Assembly: GCA_009363875.1 (NCBI GenBank) | Contig: CM018693.1 | Span: 73,888,986-73,952,985 of the forward strand | From: Mikania micrantha | Lineage: Eukaryota > Streptophyta > Magnoliopsida > Asterales > Asteraceae | Length of the DNA: 64,000 bases | Direction of reading: 5' to 3' | In this document: positions 12,234-22,246 of the stretch, in pieces | Position numbering within the stretch: position 1 is the first letter of the stretch | How the letters are laid out: each line of letters opens with the position of its first letter | Made by a program: the position numbers and the translations under genes | The notes under the pieces: model-generated | Databases searched by the model: none | Told to the model about the DNA's origin: nothing | The model's input: the letters and a program-made list of their open reading frames with translations, nothing else

Positions 12234-12266
12234 ATTTCGGGACGAAATTTCCTTCAACAAGGGGAT
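12232..12266 (+). promoter_or_regulatory. Inverted repeat and polypurine tract before the 3' LTR
   Basis: AAATTTCG-GGA-CGAAATTT (12232-12250) is a perfect 8-bp inverted repeat. It is followed by the purine-rich AACAAGGGGAT (12256-12266), the likely plus-strand primer. The same arrangement precedes each array LTR on the minus strand. Confidence 0.8.
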
Positions 12267-12740
12267 GATGTGATACTTCACACTTCAACACTTCAGATTT
12301 TAAACTGTAAGCATAGATTCTTTTACACAATTGGTTTTGTTACAAACATTTGTGCTACATTACATTTTATGTGCTACATTTCATATGTTACATGGTATGG
12401 TAGTACATACATGATTAGTTTCAAACATTTGCTATGTGCGAGGTTACATAGTACAAACAGTTGCGAACATTCACTATGTGTAAGGTTACATAGCATAGTA
12501 TGATCAAACACAAACATTCACAGTTAGGTATATTAACTGGTGTGCACGCAAACAGTCACATAGAACGATCACATTTAGGTGTAATGTCACAAACATTGAA
12601 CTTTGTGGGTGATTACACACAAGTACACAGAATGATCAAATCCCGCACTAGCACGTATATTTTGAATTCACAAGTAGTGTCCTAACTACTTCTAACATTT
12701 AACAATTTTCGGGATGAAAATTTCTTCAACAAGGGGATAA
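12267..12740 (+). repeat. Segment between two polypurine-tract copies
   Basis: A second inverted repeat (12704-12722) and a second PPT-like CAACAAGGGGATAA (about 12727-12740) follow 470 bp after the first. Either 12269 (TGTGATAC) or 12741 (TGTGAGAATCC) could be the true LTR start. The segment has no gene. It holds two copies of CTATGTG-8nt-CATAG (12432-12451 and 12474-12493). I read it as a duplicated PPT end or an older LTR start left outside the active LTR. Confidence 0.45.
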
Positions 12741-15488
12741 TGTGAGAATCCGACATTTCGGATTAACTCCGTTAACCGAAAAGTTAACGGAAATTATACG
12801 AAATCAAATAATATCAAACTAAAAGGATTAGAATTGAACAAAATGGGTCTAGAAACATTAAAAATACAAGGATCATACTTGTAATATCATCAAAGTGGAG
12901 ATTTTGACTTTTGAAAGTCAAAATTCGTATGGTTTATCAACTAGAATTCGAAATTCGCAATAATGGGACTTGTAACTGAAATTAATCTGTCAATAATCAT
13001 CCCATTGATGATTATTAACAACTATAATGCGTTACTAAAACATAAATCATCGAATTAACTCGGTTAATAACCCATTAAGTCAAAACCGTTACTAACAACT
13101 AAAGAACTCATATAATTCGATTGAATAAAATCAAATTGAACCTTTACATACCATAATCGGCATCTTTAGAAGCTGGGGAGTCCAACAATTTGATCCAAGA
13201 AGCCGTGGTTTGAAGATTCGATCAAGGGTCGACCGAAACTCAATCTAAAAGTCGATCTCCTTCAATTTGATATCAAATCAAGTAAGTATTCACTCCTAAA
13301 CAACCTAAAATGGCCAATTAAGCAAAACCATATGCTAATTTCGTGTACAAACACCGAATTGTATGAACTCAAATTCTAGGGTTCATCTTGAAGATCGATT
13401 TGGGGGTTTCTGCTTAAACGAGGTTCATAGTCAAATTAAAGCCCACTAACAGACTCTTAATAGGGTGTAAAACAAAAACCCTATGTCTATCTTGAATCAC
13501 AATAGAGAATTGAACAAGTTCGAATTCTAGGGTTTATCATAGGAACGAAATTGGGATTTTTGATTCAAATGAATGCAAAAATTAAATTAAATGATACCCA
13601 CAGTTTTAAAAGAGCTCGATTAACATAAAGCTTATGTTAATTGTAACAAACAACAACAAATTTTTAGATTTTGAGTTCTTGGGTTCTTGATATAAATGAA
13701 ATTGGGGGTTTCTAAACAAACGAGTTAAAAAATCAAATCAAATCACTACATTAGTTTCTGAAAGAGTTGATTAATGAAAACCCTAAGCTAACTTGATCAA
13801 ATTACAATGAATTTTACGAATTTGAATATTAGGGTTCATAAGATAAAAACGTATTTGGGCTTTGATGAAAATGGACATAAAAGTCAAGTTAATTGATACA
13901 GAAAGCTTCGAAACACTTTGTTAAACAAAAACCCTATGATTGTTATGATTAACATACATGAATTAAAACGATTTTGGAATGGTGATTTGGGATATACATG
14001 TTCGAACCAATGGGGGTCACGAATTGGGATTTTGTTGGCTGATAATCAAATTAAATCCACCCCTGAACTCGTTCGGATGCCTGGAACAAAAGCCCATTGG
14101 TTTTGGGATCGATCGGGTTCGAATCGAGGACCATTTGGAACCTAGTTGGTTCGGTCAAGATTAACAATGGGGATTCAGATCGATTGTGTTTAAAACTAAT
14201 TGGAAACCAATTCCAATGCGAAATCTGAGATAGCCCAGCTGGTTTGGGCGCATGCGGGTGGTTCGGGTGGTCCCGGGTTTGAACCCGAGGGCTGCCGGGT
14301 TTTTGAATTTAAAAACCATTTTGGTTTTTAACCCGTAACTTGCTCGTTCTAACTCCGATTTAGTCCGTTCGAATTTCGTTGGATCCAGAATTTAATTTCA
14401 AATGTAATATAATAATAAATTTATATTTTAACCTGAAAACATAATCGCGTATAATTACGCATATTTAAACAAACTCGTATTGACACATACGATTGAAACA
14501 AACGACTTTAGAATTATTCATACTATCGTGTGTACGTTTATAACAATCTAACATACGTGTGTTGACACGTATGTGATTTCAAACACAAACGACATCCCGA
14601 ATAACATAAAGTTATTGTTAAAACACAGATTCCTTTTAGAAGACTGTTTCCGCCATTTCACATGTGGTGATCATTCTACTCACATTCACAGGTGCGTACA
14701 CGGCCCCTTTTCTTATTTTAACTGTTTTGGGGGAGAAAACATGTGCAAACAAACATTTTTAGATACATATCACTTGCATGAGTTAGCTCTTTACGATAAG
14801 TGCGAACATAGCATTACAAGTCCTTACATATCGAACCGTTTAGTTTGCCTTAGTGCAAAGGCTGGTAGTTGGAAATAGATCTATTGGGTTTGACAAACCT
14901 CACTTGGTAGATTGTAGGTCAACGCAAGTGTTTAACTAGCCAATTCAAATGTTACTATTGTTTGTGCTAGACAATAGTGCAAAGGCAAATTACATTCAAA
15001 CAGTCAGCTTCGGTGTCGACCGCTTATGTAAATAGTACAAATGACTAGTTAGCATGACTATGCATGTGTGATTATGTTATCTGTAAACATTTCGTTTCAA
15101 ACAGTTGTTCAAACATTTGTGATTATTCAAACCTGTGTATGCACCAACCTTTGTGTTGACTTGATTTACATGTTTTCTCAGGACACTAAAGCACAAGTAA
15201 GGACAAGCATGGACTAGGATGTGGAGTCTCATGCATGCATTTTACTTCATGTGTTTTAAATTTGATTATTTAAGACTTTGAACTGGTAATTTACGTTTTA
15301 CAAACCATTACGTTTTGTTATTTGTTTTAAAACGCTTCCGCAAACTTTGAAACATTGATATTACAGTTTAGACCAAATTTATGTTTGAAAATCATATAGA
15401 GGTCTTTCCCTGTGTCTAATGACTGAGATCCTGGTTTTTCACACCCTAAACGGTATGATTCCGTTAGTTGAAATTTGGGGTTGTGACA
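12741..15488 (+). repeat. 3' LTR of the plus-strand gypsy element
   Basis: It begins TGTGAGAATCC after the second PPT and ends TTGTGACA at 15488. The last 1061 bp match the partial 5' LTR, including the inverted repeat (14551-14574) and the acceptor-like TTTTCTCAG ending at 15181. The first 1.7 kb has no counterpart upstream of the element. It contains a degenerate tandem repeat of about 150 bp. No real gene; the short predicted peptides are chance frames. The start is uncertain, since 12269 is the alternative. Confidence 0.7.
13330..14040 (+). repeat. Degenerate tandem repeat of about 150 bp in the 3' LTR
   Basis: Similar landmarks (GAATTCTAGGGTTCAT or decayed forms, then GATTTGGGGGTTT, then AAAACCCTATG-like text) recur at about 13374, 13523, 13674 and 13825, a spacing of 149-151 bp, with a weaker fifth unit after 13975. 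Confidence 0.6.
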
Positions 15489-16915
15489 CGTGATATATCC
15501 ACTAGTGTTTCCCACAAACTTAGCAAAACCACCATTTGTTCTTTTAACTTGTGAAAGCAACTCCAAGTTTCCAGTCATGTGTCTAGAATAGCCACAGTCA
15601 ACATACCAAATATTTTTCTAAGCACCTAACAATGTGTCCTGCACACATAAACAAAAATTAATGAGAAACATAAATCCATGTCTTAGGCACATAACCTTTA
15701 ACATGAACTAGAGAAGATGTTAAAGAACAAACATTAACAGGAACAGATGAAACAGATGAACCATTTGACTTTACATTCCAACTTCGATTAGGAATTGGTC
15801 TGTAAGGAATAGTTTCATTTTGATGTGTTACTCTTTTTTAACATTTTTAATCATTGTTTTTGGAAAATCTTTTGATTTAAAAAAATTATTAGACATTTGA
15901 GATTTTACAAAATTTTATTTGGGTGTAACAACAAATTGTTTTCTTTTCCACAAGTGGAAAAGAATGTACAGAATTCACTGATTTGGACTTATGTGAGATT
16001 GTTGAATGTGCAGTGAAAGCTGTAGAGATAAAATCAATCAAATTAATTAGTTCAATAGGTTTTTTCTTCCTACTCTTCTTAGAATGAATAACTGATGATT
16101 GATTTGTATCTTCTGGAAGACTTAAATGCTGAACCTTAGTCGTTGACTTAGATTCAAATGAAAGTGATACTAAAGGTCCTTGGCTACCTGGTTGTTTAAC
16201 ATCAAAAGTTTTACCACATTCTACAACAGGATTTGCATGTGGAAACTTTTGAACAGAAGAAGAAGTTTGTGATGAAGAATTTGACTCTTTCTTTTTGAAA
16301 AAATCAACATTTGACTGACACATTAAATTTTCAAAATCCTTTTGAACAGTTTGTATTTTAGCAAAATTATGATTTCCATTTCTTTCCCAATCCTGCTGAC
16401 ACACTTGATTTGGTTTTTGAAAAAAATTATCATTAGGTTTCTTAAAAACTATGTCAATCAATGCCGGTTTGACCAGATTCAAAGGATGAAAATCATCACA
16501 AAAAATTTCATCCTTTCCTTTAAGAGTATAATAAATGATATTATCAGGTTCAACAAACAAACATCTATCCCTAGGAATATCATATTCCTTTTCCACAACT
16601 TCATCACCAATGTCTACATCCTCAATCATAAAACAATCATAATCTTTGTTATTATCAACCAAGTTTGTTACATCAGTTTTCTTGTTTACATCAAAACCCA
16701 AACCAGACACATTATCAAATTCTTCCTTATCAACATCACAAACTTCTTTCTTCACTCCTGAATCCTCTATATGTGATCATGCATGTTTAATACTGACAGA
16801 ACTAGACAAGTTAGATAAATCATTTGAAAACAAGTCAAAGTTCTTTGAGGATTTTGGCTAATAAGGAATAACATTTGACACATCAAGAAGAAACCCATAG
16901 TTAAGAGAAGGAGGA
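15489..16915 (-). pseudogene. Copia gag-linker and protease remnant
   Basis: Read on the minus strand, a 288-codon open part (16755-15889) codes for a low-complexity, Ser/Lys/Asp-rich protein (for example DRCLFVEPDNIIYYTLKG and SKKSRKKKPIEL). It resembles the spacer between the gag zinc knuckle and protease in SIRE-like copia elements; this assignment is by position and composition. Further along, near 15560-15605, DCGYSRHMTGN is recognisable as the copia protease site with the usual Ser of DSG changed to Cys, followed by a pre-integrase-like stretch. It is cut at 15489 by the 3' LTR on the left and at 16916 by an LTR on the right. Frameshifts separate the parts, so it is dead. Confidence 0.7.
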
Positions 16916-17939
16916 TGTCACACCCCGAGCCGACGGGCTGGATCGACTTTCCCATCGGGCGGAAGGTTTCCGGGGCGCGATATCGTTTGATAATCATAAT
17001 GATCAGATTGTTTACATGTCACATGATATAAAAATGAGAAATGCTAACATGACATTGATGTAGTATTACAAAGTTAAGTTACATTGTTATGTTCATAATT
17101 TAACTCAGTAAAACTACCCAAAAGAATCATTTAGTTTTCTATCTTATAACTGCACAAGATTTACAAAAGATGATTCACAGTTTTGTCATTCAAAATATGC
17201 TCAACACAAAATGAAGCTAGGTCTTCTAAAAGTACACTAGCTTAACCCCTGAATGTTGGTGACTAAACATGTTCGTCACCTGAGAAAACATGCATTTAAA
17301 CTAAGTCAGCACTAGGTTGGTGAGTTCATAAGTTTAGTAATTGAAAACCATTGATTTATTATCATTCACGTTCACAATGTCATACACAGGTCCCGTTGAG
17401 GTTTGTTTCATTTGTCTCACACAATGGCCTATCCATAGTTATATTTACAAGTAGTATTTCATCCCATCAGTTATGCTTATATATAGGGCATACAAAAGGG
17501 TCGAGCCTACAACCCGCCCAGACGCCATCCCACCACATTCTTAATAGAATTCAACATAACTTGCAATACAACTATGGATACCCATTTCTATCTCACATGT
17601 GTTCATCCCAATTGATATTCACCCATAAGATTATGTTCATCACCCGATGTGTTATAAAGATAGAATAATAGAATATGAGGGATTAAAGTTACCAAAACCG
17701 AAGTGTTGATAAACCCTCAGTGTTTTAAGGAAAATAGATTTATCCAATCTTATCCTTGTTATTATTCTCTCATTTGAAGGGTTAACTGTAATTCACTTCT
17801 AATAATAGGAGTGTTATCTAACCTATTGATATTGTTCTCATTTTCGAATGCATAGAGCCTAAATGGGATCCATTGTGATCCTAACGTAATCAGATCACAA
17901 TGCATCCGATTTACCTCTATCACATTTGTGTTCTCATAG
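16916..17939 (-). repeat. Left part of the LTR that hosts the tandem array
   Basis: It starts TGTCACACCCCGAGCC with the GC-rich block (CGGGCGGAAGG..GGGGCGCGATATCG) typical of the minus-orientation gypsy LTR ends. An acceptor-like TGTTTTCTCAG (minus strand, near 17280-17290) and the GGGCATACAAAAGGG..CATCCCACCAC block (17484-17534) follow. It stops at the array's target-site duplication (17935-17939). Sequence beyond the array at 44826 probably continues it or a related LTR. No gene. Confidence 0.65.
17935..17939. other. Left target-site duplication of the array (CATAG)
   Basis: CATAG immediately precedes the TG of LTR1. The same five bases follow the CA of LTR4 at 44821-44825. A 5-bp duplication is the normal size for Ty3/gypsy integrase. 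Confidence 0.9.
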
Positions 17940-18294
17940 TGTCACACCCCGAGCCGGCGGGGTTGGATCGGAGTCCCCGTCTGGCGGAAGGTTCCCGGGG
18001 CGCGATATCGTGAGTGATAATCGAAAGTGATCAGATTGTTTACATTGTACATGATATAAATGAGAAATGCTAATATAATAGAATTACAAAGTTAAATTAC
18101 ATCCGAATCGTTCATAATTTAACAATGTAAATCTATCATAAACATCATAAATTAACTACCTTGTAACTACACAAGATGTACAAAATAATTGTGTAATGAT
18201 GTTTCCCCAAAAATATGCAGGTCCAAAAATATAAAGCCTTCTATCTTAAGTCCTAGTCCAAAAGCATAAGCTTCTTAGTTGACCTGTTCGTCAC

Positions 18295-19417
18295 CTGAGA
18301 AGTCATGCAAAAATAAAATCAACACATGGTTGGTGAGTTCATATAGTTTTAGAAATTGAAAATGATTTGAAAACCTCCTTTGGTAAAGACCCTAACCTCA
18401 TTAACACCACATGTAATATCCACATCGGTATGCTTATATATTGGGCATATGTAAGGGACAAGCCTTAGCCAACATCCCACCACATACTAATATGCATATG
18501 ACACTGCTGTTAATGATAATTAAGCATTTTTACCCTTAACACAATCCCATAAGTTCTTCTGTTTGTTGTCCCTGTAATTACAACCATTTAAAATCCATGT
18601 TGATTTCATAAGTTCATCACGCAATATGATCAACCATAGTAATTGTATAAACAGTTATAAATGCTTAAGTAAATAAATAAATAAACATTTAATAAAATCT
18701 AAGTCCTAATGATTGGGGCCTTTGTCAATCTAGGTACTTAGTGGTTAGGGAATCTGTAAATATCCTCAAACATACGACCTACAAATCAAACGGTCTAGCT
18801 AGGACTTCTTGAATAGTAGGGTTTTTGTTTCGTCTGTTTTGGCATATGTTATCTCTGATATTTCCCAGGCTTTCCCTTGAAAATGTTTTATTGATTCGTC
18901 TGATTTTATTACAAGATGTACTTGATTCATTGATCATAGAATACTAGATTCATTGATCAATTGTACACTTGATTCATTGTTCAACAAACACTTGATTTGT
19001 AGAACATTGAATATTGTCTTTGCAAAGATTGTTTCGTTTGATTCGTTGAAATCCCACCTTGTTTCGTCAAAATGTTTCGTTTGATTCATTGAAATCACCC
19101 ATTTGATTCGTCAAAATGTTTCGTTTGATTCCTTGAACTCACACACTTGTTTTGTCAAAATGTCTAGTTTGATTCGTTTGAAATGTTTTGATTCGTTGAA
19201 ATGTTTTAGTTTAATCCGATTATTCACTTAATTTATAAGTAAATCAATTAGTAAACCTGCATAAAATTCTTCCTAAACATGGTCTAGGATAACATTTATA
19301 TATGTAAAACATATAAATTTAAAAGCATTTAAGTAAACAATTTAAATAACAGTTTACGCATGCTTCTCAGCCCCGCGTTTTAAAACAAAATGTTTAGAAA
19401 AGGGGCAATGAACTCAC
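18295..19417 (-). promoter_or_regulatory. Candidate leader intron in LTR1
   Basis: On the minus strand CAG|GTGAGTTCATTG (intron from 19417) and ACTTCTCAG|GTGACGAAC (intron end 18295) form a donor/acceptor pair in the right order, about 77 nt after a TATA box. Inferred from sequence only. Confidence 0.4.
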
Positions 19418-19493
19418 CTGTGTTGATGGCTAATGTACTATCACAGAATACACACTCTTGTTTGTAGGCTAAGTATCTTCAGTTCCTGAGTTA

Positions 19494-19500
19494 TTTTATA
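19494..19500 (-). promoter_or_regulatory. TATA box of LTR1
   Basis: TATAAAA on the minus strand inside TTATAAAATAACTCAGGAAC, conserved in LTR2-LTR4. It lies about 77 nt before the candidate splice donor. Confidence 0.5.
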
Positions 19501-19870
19501 AGAATTCGAATATAATAAGTGCGCGTAATAGTCGTTGTGCCTAAGTCTTTGTCTTGGTGTGTGTAACTAAGTGTCCTAGTACTAAGTGTATCTAGAATCT
19601 AATCTAACTTAGTTACCCTTTTCAATGATCCCAATTCCCATAGTTAGTTATAATAACTTACTTTTATATTTTTTTTTAGAAATTTCGGCAAAGTTTCCTT
19701 TGTTTTAAGTTTAAAAAGCCAGACAATTACATTGTCTATTTTATAACAAAATCCCAATCATAGATGATATGAATATGAATGTACTGAAATGTATATGTTC
19801 GTACCTGTTTTACTGTTTATACACTGTAGAGATCACTGTTCCGGTGGCTGTTCCGGCACTGATGTTACAG

Positions 19871-19882
19871 TCTCCCCTTGTT
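19871..19882 (-). promoter_or_regulatory. Polypurine tract of internal region 1
   Basis: AACAAGGGGAGA on the minus strand, next to LTR1 and preceded by the inverted repeat AAATTTCGGGACGAAATTT. Confidence 0.85.
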
Positions 19883-19903
19883 AGAGAAATTTCGTCCCGA
19901 AAT

Positions 19904-21139
19904 TTAAGAGTTGTTATCGGGTACAGCTTCCTCTTCAAACAGTTGGGGATACTTTGTCTTCATGTGATCTTCACATTCCCAAGTAAACTCGGGTCCGCGT
20001 CTTGAATTCCATCGAACCTTTACAATCGGAATACGGCTTCGCCTCAGTTGTTTAACCTTGCGATCCATAATCTCCAAAGGTTCTTCAATGAAATGTAACT
20101 GTTCATCGACTTGAATCTCTTCGATTGGAATGACGAGAGACTCGTCAGCAAGGCATTTCTTTAAGTTAGAGACGTGAAACACGTCATGCGCACCACTGAG
20201 TTCGTCAGGTAATCTCAGTCTATACGCCACGGGACCAATACGCTCGATGATCTCGAACGGTCCCACGTATCGTGGTGCTAATTTACCTTTCTTTCCAAAG
20301 CGTACAACGCCTTTCCATGGGGATACCTTCAACATGACTCGGTCTCCCACTTGGAATTCCAACGGCTTACGCCGTTTGTCAGCGTAGCTCTTTTGTCTGC
20401 TCCTCGTTGCTTGTAGTCTTCTTTGAATCTGAGCTATCTTGTCAGTGGTTTCCTGAATAAGTTCTGGCCCAGTTATTCGATTGTCTCCAATTTCAGTCCA
20501 GCAGATCGGTGATCGACATTTCCGACCATAGAGAGCCTCTAATGGTGCGCATCCGATACTGCTGTGATAACTGTTATTGTAGGAGAACTCGATCAGTGGT
20601 AAATGGGAGTCCCAGTTCCCAACGAAGTCCAATACACATGTTCTCAACATGTCCTCTAGGGTTTGAATAGTACGTTCGCTTTGACCATCCGTTTGTGGAT
20701 GGTAAGCTGTACTCAGATTTAACTGTGTCCCTAGAGATTTCTGCATTGATTGCCAGAACCTTGATGTGAATCTGCTGTCTCTATCAGAGATAATAGACAA
20801 TGGCACACCGTGGCGCACCACTATCTCATTGATGTATAATCTTGCCATTTTATCCATCGTGAAGGTCTCACGCATAGGCAATAAGTGAGCAGATTTGGTT
20901 AAACGATCAATGATCACCCAAATTGTATCATGACCACTGGAAGTGCGGGGTAGCTTGGTAATGAAGTCCATAGCTATTTGTTCCCACTTCCAGAGCGGAA
21001 TCTCAGGCTGTTCCAGTAGCCCAGACGGTCTCTGGTGTTCCGCCTTTACCTTCGCACACGTAAGACACTGTCCGACGTACTCGGCTATTTCTTTCTTCAT
21101 CCCCGGCCACCAATAAAATCCACGCAAGTCTTGGTACAT
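19904..21139 (-). pseudogene. int1: integrase core, C-terminal domain and chromodomain
   Basis: A 411-codon open frame, the best-kept integrase of the array. The zinc-domain Cys pair (CLTCAKVK) is followed by the catalytic core with all three acidic positions (MDFITKLP, IISDRDSRF, TDGQSERTIQ), the GDRVMLKVSPWKG and YVGPFEIIERIG region, and a C-terminal chromodomain (VRWNSRRGPEFTWECEDH). It is cut off from the upstream polyprotein by a TAA at 21140-21142. In addition, the His of the zinc domain in the preceding segment is Tyr (SVYPG; SVHPG in int2 and int3). The protein ends EEAVPDNNS just before the PPT. Without a start or translation from gag-pol it is not expressed as a normal integrase. 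Confidence 0.88.
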
Positions 21140-22246
21140 TTAATCAGCGCCTGGGTAAACGGAGTATTTAGTCTTGTGTGCTTCAACGAAGATTAGTCTT
21201 CTCAATTCGTCTACCGCCGGGATCCATATGCGTTCCCGGTAATAGATCATTCCATCGGGCTTCGTGTCGAACTGTTTCTCTGCTCCACAATCAAGTTCCT
21301 TCTTCAGATTTCCCCGGTCAAGTGCTTCTTGTTGTGCTTGAATAATCTTGTCACTCAAACTGGTCTGCACTGTTATCCCCATTGCTCTAACACGTAGGGT
21401 TTTGACCCGTTCCTTCCGGCTCAAGGCATCAGCTACAACGTTTGCCTTTCCCGGATGGTACTTGATCACACAATCGTAATCATTCAAAAGTTCAACCCAA
21501 TGGCGTTGTCGCATGTTGAGTTCCTTCGGATCAAAGATGTGTTGCAGACTTTTGTGATCAGTGAATATGGTACACTTGGTGCCATATAAGTAATGTCTCC
21601 AAATCTTCAACGCGAAGATTACAGCCCCCAGTTCAAGATCATGAGTAGTGTAGTTCTTCTCATGAATCTTTAACTGTCTTGATGCATAGGCTATGACTTT
21701 GTCCCGTTGCATTAACACACAACCGAGTCCCTGGTGGGAAGCATCACAGTATTCAACAAAGTCATCGCTTCCTTCTGGGAGAGACAGGATTGGAGCATTA
21801 CATAATTTATGTTTCAATGTCTAGAAAGCATTCTCTTGTTTCTGCTCCCAGACGAACGGTTCACTTTTCTGAGTTAGTTTGGTGAGTGGCAAGGCTATTT
21901 TAGAAAAGTTTGAGATAAACCTTCTGTAATAACCCGCCAATCCCAGAAAAGACCGTATCTCTGTCGGTGTCTTCGGAGTATCCCAGTTCTTTATCGCCTC
22001 GATCTTGGCAGGATCAACGTGTATTCCTTCGCTGTTGACTACATGTCCCAGAAATTGAACTTCTCTTAGCCACAATTCACATTTAGAGAATTTGGCATAG
22101 AGTTTCTTTTCCTTCAATAGCTCCAAGATCTTTCTGAGGTGTTGCTCATGTTCTGTTTTGGTCTTGGAATAAATCAGTATGTCATCAATGAAAACAATGA
22201 CAAACTGATCCAAATATGGCTTGCACACTCGGTTCATGAGGTCCAT
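21140..22246 (-). pseudogene. int1: reverse transcriptase C-part and RNase H, two stops
   Basis: It continues RT after the shared frameshift (22253-22260). The palm has VFIDDILIYSK, followed by the thumb (FLGHVVNSEGIHVDP, IRSFLGLAGYYRRF). A TAG at 21821-21823 replaces the Gln codon of int2 and int3 (C-to-T). RNase H follows with YCDASHQGLG, LELGAVIFALK, TDHKSLQ and VVADALSR. A second stop (TAA, 21140-21142) replaces the Lys of NKMYQ. Both stops are private to int1, whereas the frameshift is common to all three units. Confidence 0.88.

Larger units (their letters stand above)
17940..19869 (-). repeat. LTR1 of the array, U3-deleted
   Basis: 1930 bp, TGTCACACC..GATGTTACA. Relative to LTR2 it lacks about 1.77 kb (equivalent of 26130-27902; junction at 19760/19761), which removes the GGTTCGG cassette, the purine-rich block and the hairpin motifs of U3. 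It keeps a 419-bp segment (18699-19117) missing from LTR2 and LTR3, with about 3.5 units of a 44-46-bp repeat (19028-19200), plus the TATA box and splice-like sites. In element orientation this is the 3' terminal LTR. Confidence 0.9.

Noticed and set aside
16342..16861. Plus-strand ORFs of 139 and 71 codons
   Set aside because: Ile/Phe-rich antisense reading of the copia gag linker; the minus frame of 288 codons has the better composition and context.
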